From contig SUWG01000004.1 in NCBI GenBank assembly GCA_015061625.1, positions 86,225 through 150,224 of the forward strand: a stretch of 64,000 nucleotides of DNA. The letters are read 5' to 3'. The DNA is from Lentisphaerota bacterium. GTDB taxonomy: Bacteria > Verrucomicrobiota > Lentisphaeria > Victivallales > Victivallaceae. The position numbers and the translations under genes were made by a program. Positions 35,209 through 44,282 of this stretch are shown piece by piece; the first letter of the stretch is position 1; every line of letters begins with the position of its first letter. Under the pieces are notes generated by a model, which was given only the letters and a program-made list of their open reading frames with translations, was not told where the DNA came from and ran no database searches.

Positions 35209-36057
35209 TCAATTAACTTTACTTTTGATCATCGCCAGCAGTTTTCCGGCCAACTCCACATTTTTAGGATGCCCCGGACAAACAGCTATCAATTTACCGG
35301 TAATCCTGCAACCGGCCAGATAAATATCGCCGATAGCATCCATTATTTTGTGCCGGACGATCTCATTTTCAAACCGGAGTTTGTCTTTGCAAATGATCGC
35401 GCCGTCATGAATGATCGCCGCCGCATCAAGACTGCCACCTTTGCACAATCCCATGGAAAGCAGCAACCGCAAATCACTGTAATCCACGAAAGTCCGGCCT
35501 GGAGCGATCTCTCTGGCGTAACTTTCCTGTTCCAATTCATACTGGAAAAACTGCGGATCGAACGGGCAATTTTTGAAACTGGTCACGCAACTGACCGACA
35601 ACTTTTCCGTATCCGGCAACAAAACCACTTGCGTCTTTCCGCCGACAGCCGCCACCGGCACATCCGGAGTGAATGTACGGGCAGGTTTATTCTGAACTGC
35701 CACCCCGGCTTCCATGATCAATTCATAAAACGGCAGACTGCTGCCGTCACCGATAGGCGGCTCCATACCATTCATCTCAACAATGCAGTTGTCGATCTTG
35801 CACGCATGAAGGGCCGACATGATATGCTCGACCGTGTAAACGATCCCTTTTCCCTCGGCTATCGTTGTTCCCCGCTGCACATCCACCACGTTGGATGCCA
35901 GCGCGTGGACTTCCGGCTTGCCGGGCAAATCGACCCGCCGGAAAACGATTCCGGTATCTTCAGGAGCGGCGTGCAGACGGACAGTCGCTCTGGCTCCGGT
36001 ATGCAGTGCGATTCCGGAAAAAGCGGCACTTCCTGCGACAGTTTGTTGCATTTCCAT
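35209..36057 (-). CDS. lpxC: UDP-3-O-acyl-N-acetylglucosamine deacetylase
   Basis: A 282-residue zinc deacetylase catalysing the committed step of lipid A synthesis. FSGIALHTGARATVRLHAAP is the family opening; VEHIMSALHACKIDN contains a zinc His; GDGSSLPF, RTFVDYSDL and RHKIMDAIGDIYLAG (second zinc His and Asp) and CPGHPKN (catalytic His) follow. GGAG lies 8 bases before the ATG at 36057, favouring it over the frame to 36096. Its presence shows a lipopolysaccharide-bearing outer membrane. Divergent from miaA; first gene of lpxC-fabZ2-argH. Confidence 0.96.
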   Translation of the reverse strand: MEMQQTVAGSAAFSGIALHTGARATVRLHAAPEDTGIVFRRVDLPGKPEVHALASNVVDVQRGTTIAEGKGIVYTVEHIMSALHACKIDNCIVEMNGMEPPIGDGSSLPFYELIMEAGVAVQNKPARTFTPDVPVAAVGGKTQVVLLPDTEKLSVSCVTSFKNCPFDPQFFQYELEQESYAREIAPGRTFVDYSDLRLLLSMGLCKGGSLDAAAIIHDGAIICKDKLRFENEIVRHKIMDAIGDIYLAGCRITGKLIAVCPGHPKNVELAGKLLAMIKSKVN

Positions 36058-36077
36058 AAAAAAAACTCCATTTTGAC

Positions 36078-36106
36078 TTGCAAAAAACAATTTCACGTTT
36101 CATAAT
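36078..36106 (+). promoter_or_regulatory. Probable miaA promoter
   Basis: TTGCAA (36078-36083), 17 bases, CATAAT (36101-36106), with a TATAAT immediately after (36106-36111). It lies in the 93-base divergent gap with lpxC, flanked by a CACGT...ACGTG inverted repeat. Confidence 0.4.
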
Positions 36107-36150
36107 ATAATACGTGACAAAGGTTCAATTCAAATCAGGAGTGAAAAATA

Positions 36151-37026
36151 ATGCAGGATTTTAACGATTCTGTCAAAATTATTGTCATTTTGGGCCCGAC
36201 TGCGACAGGAAAAACGGCTTTGGCGGTCAAAATGGCAGAAATTTTCAATGGAGAGATCATCAGTGCCGATTCCCGTCAGGTGTACAAAGGAATGGATATC
36301 GGTTCGGGAAAGGATATTGCTGAATATGGAAACGTACCATACCATCTGATCGACATTGCCGATCCGGCCACCGATACTTATAATCTCGGTTTCTTTTGCC
36401 GGGATGCGTGGCAGGCAATCGCCGAAATTCGCAACCGGGGAAAACTGCCGATCATCTGCGGCGGTACCGCATTGTATATCGCAGCGTTGCTCGACAACTA
36501 CCGGCTTCCGGGCGGAGCATTGCCGCCACGCACTTACGATACACCGCGCATCCGGCAGAATCCGGATGCTCCACCGTCATTCACACCGCCATTTGCGATC
36601 ACTCCGCTGGTGCTGGGGGTGCTTTATCCGCGTTTGACGGTAAGAGAAAGGATCGCCGCAAGACTCGATGCCCGTTTCGATGCCGGCATGATCGATGAAG
36701 TAAGAAAACTTCATGATGAAAATCAAGTCGGTTTTGAAAAACTTGAATCTTTCGGATTGGAATACCGGGAAATTTCACTCTTTCTGCAAAACCGTTGTAC
36801 TTTTGAAGAAATGCGCAGTCAATTACTAAACAAGATCCGGCAATTTGCCAAACGGCAGGATATCTTCTTCCGCAAACTGGAGCGTGAAGGTCATCAAATC
36901 CACTGGCTTGCCGCCGCCAAAGAGCCGGATCCGGAACTGCTGATCAGAGATTTTCTGCAAAATAAAAAGATCGCAGAACCGTCATTCCGGCTTTGCGATC
37001 ATAAAAATCCGCCATCTTATCAGTGA
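36151..37026 (+). CDS. miaA: tRNA dimethylallyltransferase
   Basis: A 291-residue MiaA adding dimethylallyl to A37 of UNN-decoding tRNAs. ILGPTATGKTALAVKMAE is the P-loop, followed by the catalytic EIISADSRQVYKGMDIGSGK, YHLIDIADP, CGGTALYIAALL, VLYPRLTVRERI and FESFGLEYREISLFL-type motifs. AGGAG is 9 bases before the ATG. It converges on the lipoprotein gene, leaving a 20-base gap. The tRNA-Ser(UGA) in this window is a natural substrate. Confidence 0.95.
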   Translation: MQDFNDSVKIIVILGPTATGKTALAVKMAEIFNGEIISADSRQVYKGMDIGSGKDIAEYGNVPYHLIDIADPATDTYNLGFFCRDAWQAIAEIRNRGKLPIICGGTALYIAALLDNYRLPGGALPPRTYDTPRIRQNPDAPPSFTPPFAITPLVLGVLYPRLTVRERIAARLDARFDAGMIDEVRKLHDENQVGFEKLESFGLEYREISLFLQNRCTFEEMRSQLLNKIRQFAKRQDIFFRKLEREGHQIHWLAAAKEPDPELLIRDFLQNKKIAEPSFRLCDHKNPPSYQ

Positions 37027-37046
37027 ATTTTCCGGCAGAGTACCGG

Positions 37047-37817
37047 TCAAAATACCGGCGGCAGAAATTCACTGTCAGAAAAAACCGGATTCAACTGATA
37101 AAAGATCACTTTGCACTCATGCGTGACGCCATCCTGTTCCACAACAGTTGTCATGGGGATATTGACCCCGTCACGCATTTCGTAATCCTTGATCCGGTTA
37201 ACGTAGTCAACATAAGAGCCGTCTGCCACCGGCACTTTCATTCTCACCATTCTGGGCAGATAGTTTTCGGCATCCAGATAGAAACACACCGGATAAGGTG
37301 ATTCCTCACCGTAACAGTCGATACGGTAAAATCTGCCCTCATCATTTACGCAGCAGAAAACTTCCACCCGGGCAAAAATCGACCGGTAACTGCCGCCGCC
37401 TGGACGGCCCAGACTGACAAGCATCTGCATCCGGCGCAATCCTGATTCATCAAACTGTACTATCTTGCGATCGGAATAGTAACACAACCATCCACGACTG
37501 CCATCCGTGCAAAAAACAGTAGCCGGCTTGTTGTTTTCGTAAGTGATCAGGGCGATTTTATCCGGCTTGGCAAATTTAACCTCCACCATGCGGATAATAT
37601 CATCATTCACCCAGTAACGCTCTACGATCTCCTGACGCATGATATAACTGCCGCTGGCAGCGAAACGCCCTTCCGGATCGGTTGCGGCGTTACGTCTTGC
37701 TTCAAGTTCCTCCAAAGTAAGATCAGACGGAGAAAGGATATCTTCATCCATCGTCGAAGCACATCCGGTGATCAATACCCCGGCAATGATACCGCAAATC
37801 AATTTGATAAATCTCAT
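37047..37817 (-). CDS. Lipoprotein, LolA-like outer-membrane-sorting fold suspected
   Basis: A 256-residue lipoprotein: MRFIKLICGIIAGVLITGC gives signal peptide and lipobox ITGC. The mature domain is beta-rich with the order of LolA/LolB-type half-barrels (FAASGSYIMRQEI, VKFAKPDKIALITYENN, TDGSRGWLCYYSDRKIVQFD, LDAENYLPRMVRMKV, IPMTTVVEQDGV), but no definite family match. GAGGTGA lies just before the ATG. Convergent with miaA and divergent from topA. Confidence 0.75.
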   Translation of the reverse strand: MRFIKLICGIIAGVLITGCASTMDEDILSPSDLTLEELEARRNAATDPEGRFAASGSYIMRQEIVERYWVNDDIIRMVEVKFAKPDKIALITYENNKPATVFCTDGSRGWLCYYSDRKIVQFDESGLRRMQMLVSLGRPGGGSYRSIFARVEVFCCVNDEGRFYRIDCYGEESPYPVCFYLDAENYLPRMVRMKVPVADGSYVDYVNRIKDYEMRDGVNIPMTTVVEQDGVTHECKVIFYQLNPVFSDSEFLPPVF

Positions 37818-37932
37818 ATATTCACCTCATTTTCAGTTGGCAACAATACTCTGCCAATACTTTAATATACACCGGAGATGAACAAAAACCAGTAATTTTT
37901 CACATTTCATGAAAATATTTTTATTATCGCAC

Positions 37933-37960
37933 TTGACAAAACCGGTCAAAGCGTTGTAAT
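37933..37960 (+). promoter_or_regulatory. topA promoter
   Basis: Perfect TTGACA (37933-37938), 16 bases, TGTAAT (37955-37960). Start of translation is 77 bases downstream. No supercoiling-sensitive element could be judged by eye. Confidence 0.65.
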
Positions 37961-38036
37961 GTAAACTTGTGTATGTACGATACGCGCGTGCGGGAAAACT
38001 TCTCCGCCGGGCATAAAAATCAAGGAATGTGTATAT

Positions 38037-40529
38037 ATGGCAAAATTGTTGATCGTCGAATCTCCGACCAAAGCCCGTACCATCGGAAGAATGCTGGGCA
38101 AGGATTATGATATCATTGCTTCAATGGGCCACGTCAGAGATCTGCCGGAACATGACTTCGGTATCAATATCGAAAACAACTTCGCACCGCAGTATGTTGA
38201 TACTCCACGCAGCCGACCGGTGGTAAAAAATTTGAAAGAAGCGGCTAAAAAAGCGGACGAGATCTATCTGGCAACCGACCCTGACCGTGAAGGCGAAGCC
38301 ATCGCATGGCACTTGAAAAATATCCTTGCTCCGGTGAATAAAAAGTCGCCATTCCACCGGGTCACGTTTCACGAAATCACCAGACAGGCCATTGAAAATG
38401 CCATTGCAGGAAAAGGTGATATCAATCTGAATCTGGTCGATGCCCAGCAGGCACGGCGGGTGCTTGACCGTATCGTTGGTTATCAGGTCAGCCCCCTGTT
38501 GTGGAGGAAATTGGGCAAAGGCAGTTCTGCGGGGCGTGTTCAATCCGCCGCATTGCGGCTGATCGTGGAAAGAGAACGGGATATACTGGCATTCAAACCG
38601 GAAGAGTACTGGAATTTTTCTGCCATTTTCGCTTCGCAGAAAAACGATTCGATCAAAAGCAGACTGTTTAAGATCAATCAGAAAGATTTTTCTGTAACAT
38701 CCGCCGGAGAAGCAGAAAAAATCGAATATTCCGTAAAGAATGGTTCCACCCCTCAAGTCGGTGCAGTAACTGTGCAGGAGCGCAAACGCAATCCTTATCC
38801 GCCTTTTACCACCAGCACATTGCAGCAAGCCGCCAACCAGCTGCTTCACTATTCGGCGACCAGCACCATGCGCTACGCCCAGCAGTTGTATGAAGGCGTG
38901 GATCTGGGCAACGGCAGTTCCGCCGGTTTGATCACCTATATGCGTACCGACTCGGTCACGATCGCCAAAGAAGCGCAGATCGCCGCCGCCGGATTCATCA
39001 GAGAAGTTTATGGGGAAAAATATTTGCCGCCCAAATTCAATTACTATAAGAACAAAGCCGCCGCCCAGGAGGCTCACGAAGCGATCCGGCCGACCGATGT
39101 CCGGCGTACACCGGAATCCCTTGCCACTCTGCTTGACGGGCCGCAACTCAAACTCTACACGCTGATCTGGAAACGCTTTGTTGCCAGTCAGATGGCGCAA
39201 GCCCGGCAGGAACTGGTTTCTGCCGATGTTCTCGTTTCCGGCAGTGACCGCCGTCAATATCAATTCCGAACCACGGCGACGTTGACCGTATTCCCCGGTT
39301 TTCTCACCCTTTTCGGCGACAGCAATCAGGAAAAAGAAGATTGCCGCCCGGCAGTATTGCGGGGGTTGCGCCAGGGGGATATCCTGAAAATGACCGATTT
39401 TACCAAAGAACAGAAATTCACTGAACCTCCGCCGCGATTTACCGAGGCTTCGCTGATCAAACTGCTGGAGGAAAATGGGATCGGCCGCCCCTCCACTTAC
39501 GCAACGATCATCCGGACGATACAGGATCGCAGTTACGTTGCCAAAGAACAAAACAAACTTCTGCCTACCGAATTGGGCTTTACCGTAAACGACTTTCTGG
39601 TGGAAAAATTACCGGAATTATTCGACATCGGGTTCACCGCCCAGATGGAACAAAAACTGGATGATGTGGAAGCCGGTTCCGTCGGCTGGGTACAGATGAT
39701 GACCGATTTCTATGCCCGGTTTTCACCGTGGTTGAGCGCGGCCAAAAACAGCGGAGCCCCGGAATCAGACAAGGCGGCAGATCTGCTTTCGGTATTTGAC
39801 AATATCGTTTTCAACGAAAAGCAGAAAGTCGGCCGCCGTACATTCGATGACGGCAGTTTTGTCAATTCGATCCGGGAAAAATTTGCCCAAACATCACAAA
39901 TGACCGAAAAACAATATCAGGCATTATTGGCAATGGCGGCCAAATATGCCGACCAGACCGCAGTAAAGATATCCATGCTGCCAGCTGAATTGCAAAATGA
40001 CTTTGCCCAGGCCAGGGAACGTTTCATCGAACGCCAGGAGGCCGAGAATATGCGTCCGCCCGCTCCGGAAAACGGCGGGTACATCCCGGTCTTTGATGCC
40101 TTTGCCCAGGTCTCTTTCCCGGAAGTAAAAACCGGCAGATATGCATTCGATGAAGGAAAATTTTTCAAATCGCTCAAAAAACAGGTCATGGCAGGCAAAT
40201 CTTTGAGCGAAAAACAGTTGGGGGCATTGAAAAAACTTGCGGTGAAATACAGCAGTCAACTTGCGGAACCGGAAAAAGTGTTTCAGGCATTGCAGATTGA
40301 TCCCGCCGAATTGTCATCCGCGCCAGGTAACGACTCCAACCGTATCAAAGAACTTTTGGAAAAATTATCCGGGGTAAAAGAGTGGACTCCACCTGCCGCA
40401 AAAGGACGTTTCGCTTTTGACGAGAAAAAATTCTATCAATCTATCGTCAAACAGTTCAACGATGGCAAAACCTTGAGTGCAAAACAAATTGCTGCATTGG
40501 ATAAACTTGCCGCAAAATATTTGAATTGA
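38037..40529 (+). CDS. topA: DNA topoisomerase I with a triple-repeat C-terminus
   Basis: An 830-residue type IA topoisomerase relaxing negative supercoils. The toprim domain starts AKLLIVESPTKARTIGRMLG with LATDPDREGEAIAWHL; the active-site Tyr is ~301 in LITYMRTDSVTI; NGIGRPSTYATIIRTIQDR marks domain IV. After ~residue 590 there are no Cys4 zinc fingers. Instead three ~40-residue units occur near 599, 700 and 790: each has F-D-x-x-x-F-x-x-S-I/L, then a linker and M/L-S/T-x-K-Q-x-x-A-L-x-x-(4)-K-Y. The last unit ends the protein. Strong upstream promoter; the AsmA-like gene follows 15 bases later. Confidence 0.96.
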   Translation: MAKLLIVESPTKARTIGRMLGKDYDIIASMGHVRDLPEHDFGINIENNFAPQYVDTPRSRPVVKNLKEAAKKADEIYLATDPDREGEAIAWHLKNILAPVNKKSPFHRVTFHEITRQAIENAIAGKGDINLNLVDAQQARRVLDRIVGYQVSPLLWRKLGKGSSAGRVQSAALRLIVERERDILAFKPEEYWNFSAIFASQKNDSIKSRLFKINQKDFSVTSAGEAEKIEYSVKNGSTPQVGAVTVQERKRNPYPPFTTSTLQQAANQLLHYSATSTMRYAQQLYEGVDLGNGSSAGLITYMRTDSVTIAKEAQIAAAGFIREVYGEKYLPPKFNYYKNKAAAQEAHEAIRPTDVRRTPESLATLLDGPQLKLYTLIWKRFVASQMAQARQELVSADVLVSGSDRRQYQFRTTATLTVFPGFLTLFGDSNQEKEDCRPAVLRGLRQGDILKMTDFTKEQKFTEPPPRFTEASLIKLLEENGIGRPSTYATIIRTIQDRSYVAKEQNKLLPTELGFTVNDFLVEKLPELFDIGFTAQMEQKLDDVEAGSVGWVQMMTDFYARFSPWLSAAKNSGAPESDKAADLLSVFDNIVFNEKQKVGRRTFDDGSFVNSIREKFAQTSQMTEKQYQALLAMAAKYADQTAVKISMLPAELQNDFAQARERFIERQEAENMRPPAPENGGYIPVFDAFAQVSFPEVKTGRYAFDEGKFFKSLKKQVMAGKSLSEKQLGALKKLAVKYSSQLAEPEKVFQALQIDPAELSSAPGNDSNRIKELLEKLSGVKEWTPPAAKGRFAFDEKKFYQSIVKQFNDGKTLSAKQIAALDKLAAKYLN

Positions 40530-40544
40530 CCGGCATCGGACACC

Positions 40545-43016
40545 ATGAAAAGATCAGGCAATACAAACGGTAAACCGAAGTTGCTTCCCCAAAGAGCTTC
40601 TTTTCTTAACAGGAAAAGTATTGCCTTATCTTGCCCGAAAACCGGAAAACACCATTCAAAAGGGGAATTGTTTCTCCGCATTATCAGCCGCGTCGCAATG
40701 TGGCTTGCGGTGTTGCTTCTGGTCATCATCCTGTTTTTTGATCAACTGGCATTCTGGACGATAACCACGATAGGCAGCCGGATCACCGGTACTGAAATAA
40801 CCATGGATGATCTGGAAATATCCCTGACCAGAGGCGACATAAAAATAACCAATCTGCGATTGAGCAACCCGGATGGATTTGACGAAAACAGCATGATCGA
40901 AGTTGCATCACTGTATTTCAAGATCGATAAAAGTTCACTGTTTTCCGGAGAAATAACAGTCACAGATATCGAACTGCACCGGGGGAATATATATGGAATG
41001 ATAACTCCGGAAGGCAACTTCAATCTGCAAATATTAACCGACAGATTGCGGGAATGGTCAAATCATGATGACCGGGATGAGCGCACATTCATTATAAAAA
41101 ATATCCTGCTGGAAAAATTCAAGCTGCACATGGTTGACCAACGGACGCAAAATCCGGTTGACGGTTTTGAAATCAATGTGGAAAAATTCTATGGCACAAT
41201 TTCTTCCGGCCACTTTACTCTTGAATCGCTGAATATCCTTCCGCCACGCCTGATCGGCAGTTCTCTTCTTGAACTCGATCATGCCGACATCACCTTTTCA
41301 CCGGAATCTATTTCCGGCGGCAAACCGGAAATTTCCTCTTTGAATACCGATGGCTTGCGTTTGGCTCTCCCGACATCAACAGACAGTTATCCGTATTTCC
41401 GGGAGATCGCCGGAATATTCAGCAAATTGCTCTCCGGCTCCGACAATCAGGAAAGAACTGCGGGAAATATGCCGCTGCTGATTGAAAATTTCACTTTCAA
41501 AAATTCTTCTGCGGTAATCCGGGAAAACAATGGCGATACACCGGAAAATATTTTCGGCATCAGACTCGGCGAAATCAATGGCAACTGGCAAGACGGAGAG
41601 GTGCGTTTAAGTGCAATGTTGATAACTTCTCCTCGCGGTTATTCCGGTAATATGCTGAAACTTGATTCTGCCCGGATCACATTCGTTCCGGAATCACTTT
41701 TTACCGATTCTCCGGTATTTGAGAATATCAAAGTCGAAAATCTCACGATCACTGCAGAAATAAGTCCCCGGAACCACTCCAATATCGAAATCGCAGTCAA
41801 CACCTTGAGACGGGTCTTTTTTCCGACAGCTCCGGCAGTGGAATTTACTTCCGGCACCGATCCGGTGATCAACAATTTTGATATCGTCAATGCGGCAATA
41901 ACCGTGACCGACCACCGCACACTGGCAACCGGTAATATCAACGGTTTGAGAATAAGTTTCAGAAGAATGCACGGCTCCTGGGATAATGGAAACGTTACGT
42001 TGGATTCTTTAAGTATAACCAATCCGACCGGGTACAGCGATTATATGCTGCAAATAAAAACTCTTTCTGCCGGTTTCGATCCGGAATCTTTCACCCGGCC
42101 GACCACGATCATCCATGACATTACGATAGATTCTCTTCATGCGACCGCCTGTATCAATGAAAATGGCAATTCCAACTTCCGGGATGTCAAAACAGCTTTT
42201 GAACTGCTTTTTTCGCCACTTATTTCAGAGAAAGCTCCTGCTTGCGATTCTGCGGCAAACCGCAATTCCCCACCGGTGATCCGTATAACCGGTTATAATT
42301 TGGAAAATTGCCAGTTAGTCATCCGGGATGCCAGAAGTGCGGGCAAAGCCGATGCAGTGAGTGTTTATTTGCGGCAATTACTCTTTTCACAGGAACAAAG
42401 GCTCTGGCAGTTGACCGATATGCGGTTCACCAGCCCGCCGGGATATACCAGACCATACGTTGCCACAGTGGCCTCCATATCTGCTGAATTTCCGGAAGAA
42501 CCGGCGGAAAACGGAGATTTCATCATCGAAAAACTGACCATTGACGGCGCACACGGTTGTGCAGAATACAATGCCGACGGTGAACTCAATGCCGGTCATA
42601 TCACAGCCGCGTTCTGTATTATTTTTGAAGGCGAAATTTCCGGCAGTGAAGAATCTGCCGCACGATCGACATCTGCCGGAAACGACGATCAGCCGCGATT
42701 CAAAACCGTGATACGCAATTATCAATTAAAAAACAGTTCTTTCTCGCTCTGGGATGCCAAAACGGCAGTACCTATCCAAATCCCATTGCAGCAAAATGAA
42801 ACCGACTACACCATAGAAAGCAGCGATCTCAGTATTTTTGCCTCTATGCACAATCAAACAGTTGAATTGGGAGAAAAACTTGCCGGAGTTACCGATGCCC
42901 AGAATCTTCTGCTGTATTTCCTGAATAAAACGGCCGGTTCCGGAGTTGATCTGCTCCTTAAAACCGGAGATTCCGGCATTCAGATATTCCGGGATATGCT
43001 CGCTCCGATTCTGTGA
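40545..43016 (+). CDS. AsmA-like / DUF748-type membrane-anchored repeat protein
   Basis: An 823-residue protein with a basic cytoplasmic N-terminus (~1-43), one membrane helix (~44-68: VAMWLAVLLLVIILFF) and a long periplasmic beta-rich part. About five repeats of ~150 residues are visible, each with N-P/SP-x-G-(Y/F)-...-L/I-(x)-A/S-I-x-F-x-P-E-S, for example LRLSNPDGFDENSMIEVASL, ITSPRGYSGNMLKLDSARIT, ITNPTGYSDYMLQIKTLSAG and FTSPPGYTRPYVATVASISA. This layout matches AsmA-like proteins thought to form lipid bridges or chaperone outer-membrane assembly. Start codon lacks a strong ribosome site; it probably relies on topA transcription. Confidence 0.8.
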   Translation: MKRSGNTNGKPKLLPQRASFLNRKSIALSCPKTGKHHSKGELFLRIISRVAMWLAVLLLVIILFFDQLAFWTITTIGSRITGTEITMDDLEISLTRGDIKITNLRLSNPDGFDENSMIEVASLYFKIDKSSLFSGEITVTDIELHRGNIYGMITPEGNFNLQILTDRLREWSNHDDRDERTFIIKNILLEKFKLHMVDQRTQNPVDGFEINVEKFYGTISSGHFTLESLNILPPRLIGSSLLELDHADITFSPESISGGKPEISSLNTDGLRLALPTSTDSYPYFREIAGIFSKLLSGSDNQERTAGNMPLLIENFTFKNSSAVIRENNGDTPENIFGIRLGEINGNWQDGEVRLSAMLITSPRGYSGNMLKLDSARITFVPESLFTDSPVFENIKVENLTITAEISPRNHSNIEIAVNTLRRVFFPTAPAVEFTSGTDPVINNFDIVNAAITVTDHRTLATGNINGLRISFRRMHGSWDNGNVTLDSLSITNPTGYSDYMLQIKTLSAGFDPESFTRPTTIIHDITIDSLHATACINENGNSNFRDVKTAFELLFSPLISEKAPACDSAANRNSPPVIRITGYNLENCQLVIRDARSAGKADAVSVYLRQLLFSQEQRLWQLTDMRFTSPPGYTRPYVATVASISAEFPEEPAENGDFIIEKLTIDGAHGCAEYNADGELNAGHITAAFCIIFEGEISGSEESAARSTSAGNDDQPRFKTVIRNYQLKNSSFSLWDAKTAVPIQIPLQQNETDYTIESSDLSIFASMHNQTVELGEKLAGVTDAQNLLLYFLNKTAGSGVDLLLKTGDSGIQIFRDMLAPIL

Positions 43017-43105
43017 ATCAGGAACAAAAATACGATTCTGCATCCGTTTTGGTTCATTTTATGCATATTTTTGCAATTTATTGTTGCTTTGTGCCGTTTT
43101 TCCTA

Positions 43106-43133
43106 TTGACAATCTGAAAAAACAGGATATATT
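43106..43133 (+). promoter_or_regulatory. Promoter of the GntR/LacI-hybrid regulator
   Basis: TTGACA (43106-43111), 16 bases, TATATT (43128-43133). The expected start of transcription (~43140) falls inside the palindrome described next. Confidence 0.6.
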
Positions 43134-43138
43134 AATAG

Positions 43139-43170
43139 GTGTATACCAAAAACAGTATACACATACTGTT
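43139..43170. promoter_or_regulatory. Two overlapping palindromes, probable regulator operator
   Basis: GTGTATAC (43139-43146) and GTATACAC (43155-43162) are perfect inverted 8-mers with an 8-base spacer. AACAGTAT (43151-43158) and ATACTGTT (43163-43170) are a second perfect 8-mer pair with a 4-base spacer. They share bases 43151-43162, so only one can fold or be bound symmetrically at a time. Position over the transcript start suggests autorepression. Confidence 0.6.
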
Positions 43171-43200
43171 CTAAAACGATGTTTTCAGGAATGTAACTTG

Positions 43201-44238
43201 ATGAAGTCTGCAGTGGAACTGCCCCGGCGGGTGGAAAGTGCCCGCAATGCCCTGATCACTTATATTCAGGATAACGGTCTTACCACCGGTGACCGTTTGC
43301 CGCCCTATGCTAAATTGCGGGCGGAATTCGGTTTCGGCAGTCAAACCATTGCCGCCGCTGTAGATTCTCTATGTTCACTTGGGATGCTGGAAGTAAGGGA
43401 CAAGGTCGGCCTTTTTGTTGCCGACCCGCATGGAGGTCACCTTACCGGCCGGACAGTCGCCGTTGCGATCCGCAACCTTGCCGGCAGTGCTTATGCGGCA
43501 ACTCTTGCCGGATTTATCCAGAAACTGCTCAGCGAAAAAAACTGCCGTTGCCTGACATTTTTCCAGAGTACTGATCCGACCCTCTCCCCCTGCCCTGCTT
43601 TAGCGGAATTTCCCGGCTTGGAACAGGCCGTTTTTGAACACCGCTGTGACGGGATCATCTCCCTCTGCCAGTTTTCCGATGCCGATATCAAACGTTTGGA
43701 AAATACATCAACTCCATGCTGTTTTATCGGTGACGATGACCAGAAAGCCATGCCGTTGAGCGTGGTAATTGAGGTGAAACGTTTTATCAGCGATGCCGCC
43801 AAAGCACTGAATGATTCCGGCTGTACCCGCCTGGTACAACTTTGTGCATCAGATGATCAGTTGGCTCTGCGCGGCAGTTCTCTGCCGGCATTGGTCGGCA
43901 CATCCTATAGCGGCGGGGTCGCCATCGCCGAAAAACTGCTTGCGTTGCCACCGGAAAAACGGCCGGATGGCATTGTCAGCGACGACGACACCATCGTAAG
44001 CGGTCTGCTCGCCGGTTTGATTTCCAAACAGTTGCCGGAAATAACTTATCTGCCGCAGATCGCAACGATCATCCACGCAGAACTCAATGAAAAATATCCT
44101 TCAGACCGGATGATCCTTTTCCGGCAGGATATTGAAAAATATGCCTCTCTTGCCGTAGAACTGCTGCTCAATGTCATGCGCGGCGAAGATCCGGGCATAA
44201 AACAGTTGTCATACCGGTTCGAACCGGTTCAAGATTAA
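43201..44238 (+). CDS. GntR-type HTH / LacI-type ligand-binding transcriptional regulator
   Basis: A 345-residue regulator. Residues ~8-75 form a GntR winged helix (ARNALITYIQDNGLTTGDRLPPYAKLRAEFGF, with LGMLEVRDKVGLFV as the wing); the rest resembles a periplasmic-binding-protein sensor as in LacI (FIQKLLSEKNCRCLTFFQST; HRCDGIISLCQF; RPDGIVSDDDTIVSGLLAGL). This architecture is that of AraR-type sugar regulators. Start at the ATG at 43201 after AGGA, since the frame upstream runs through the promoter and palindromes. The downstream aminotransferase/dehydrogenase genes follow 44 bases later with no clear promoter and are likely targets. Confidence 0.85.
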   Translation: MKSAVELPRRVESARNALITYIQDNGLTTGDRLPPYAKLRAEFGFGSQTIAAAVDSLCSLGMLEVRDKVGLFVADPHGGHLTGRTVAVAIRNLAGSAYAATLAGFIQKLLSEKNCRCLTFFQSTDPTLSPCPALAEFPGLEQAVFEHRCDGIISLCQFSDADIKRLENTSTPCCFIGDDDQKAMPLSVVIEVKRFISDAAKALNDSGCTRLVQLCASDDQLALRGSSLPALVGTSYSGGVAIAEKLLALPPEKRPDGIVSDDDTIVSGLLAGLISKQLPEITYLPQIATIIHAELNEKYPSDRMILFRQDIEKYASLAVELLLNVMRGEDPGIKQLSYRFEPVQD

Positions 44239-44282
44239 TCAACCTGTCAGCCAAAACAACCCAAAACAAAGGAGAAACAAAA

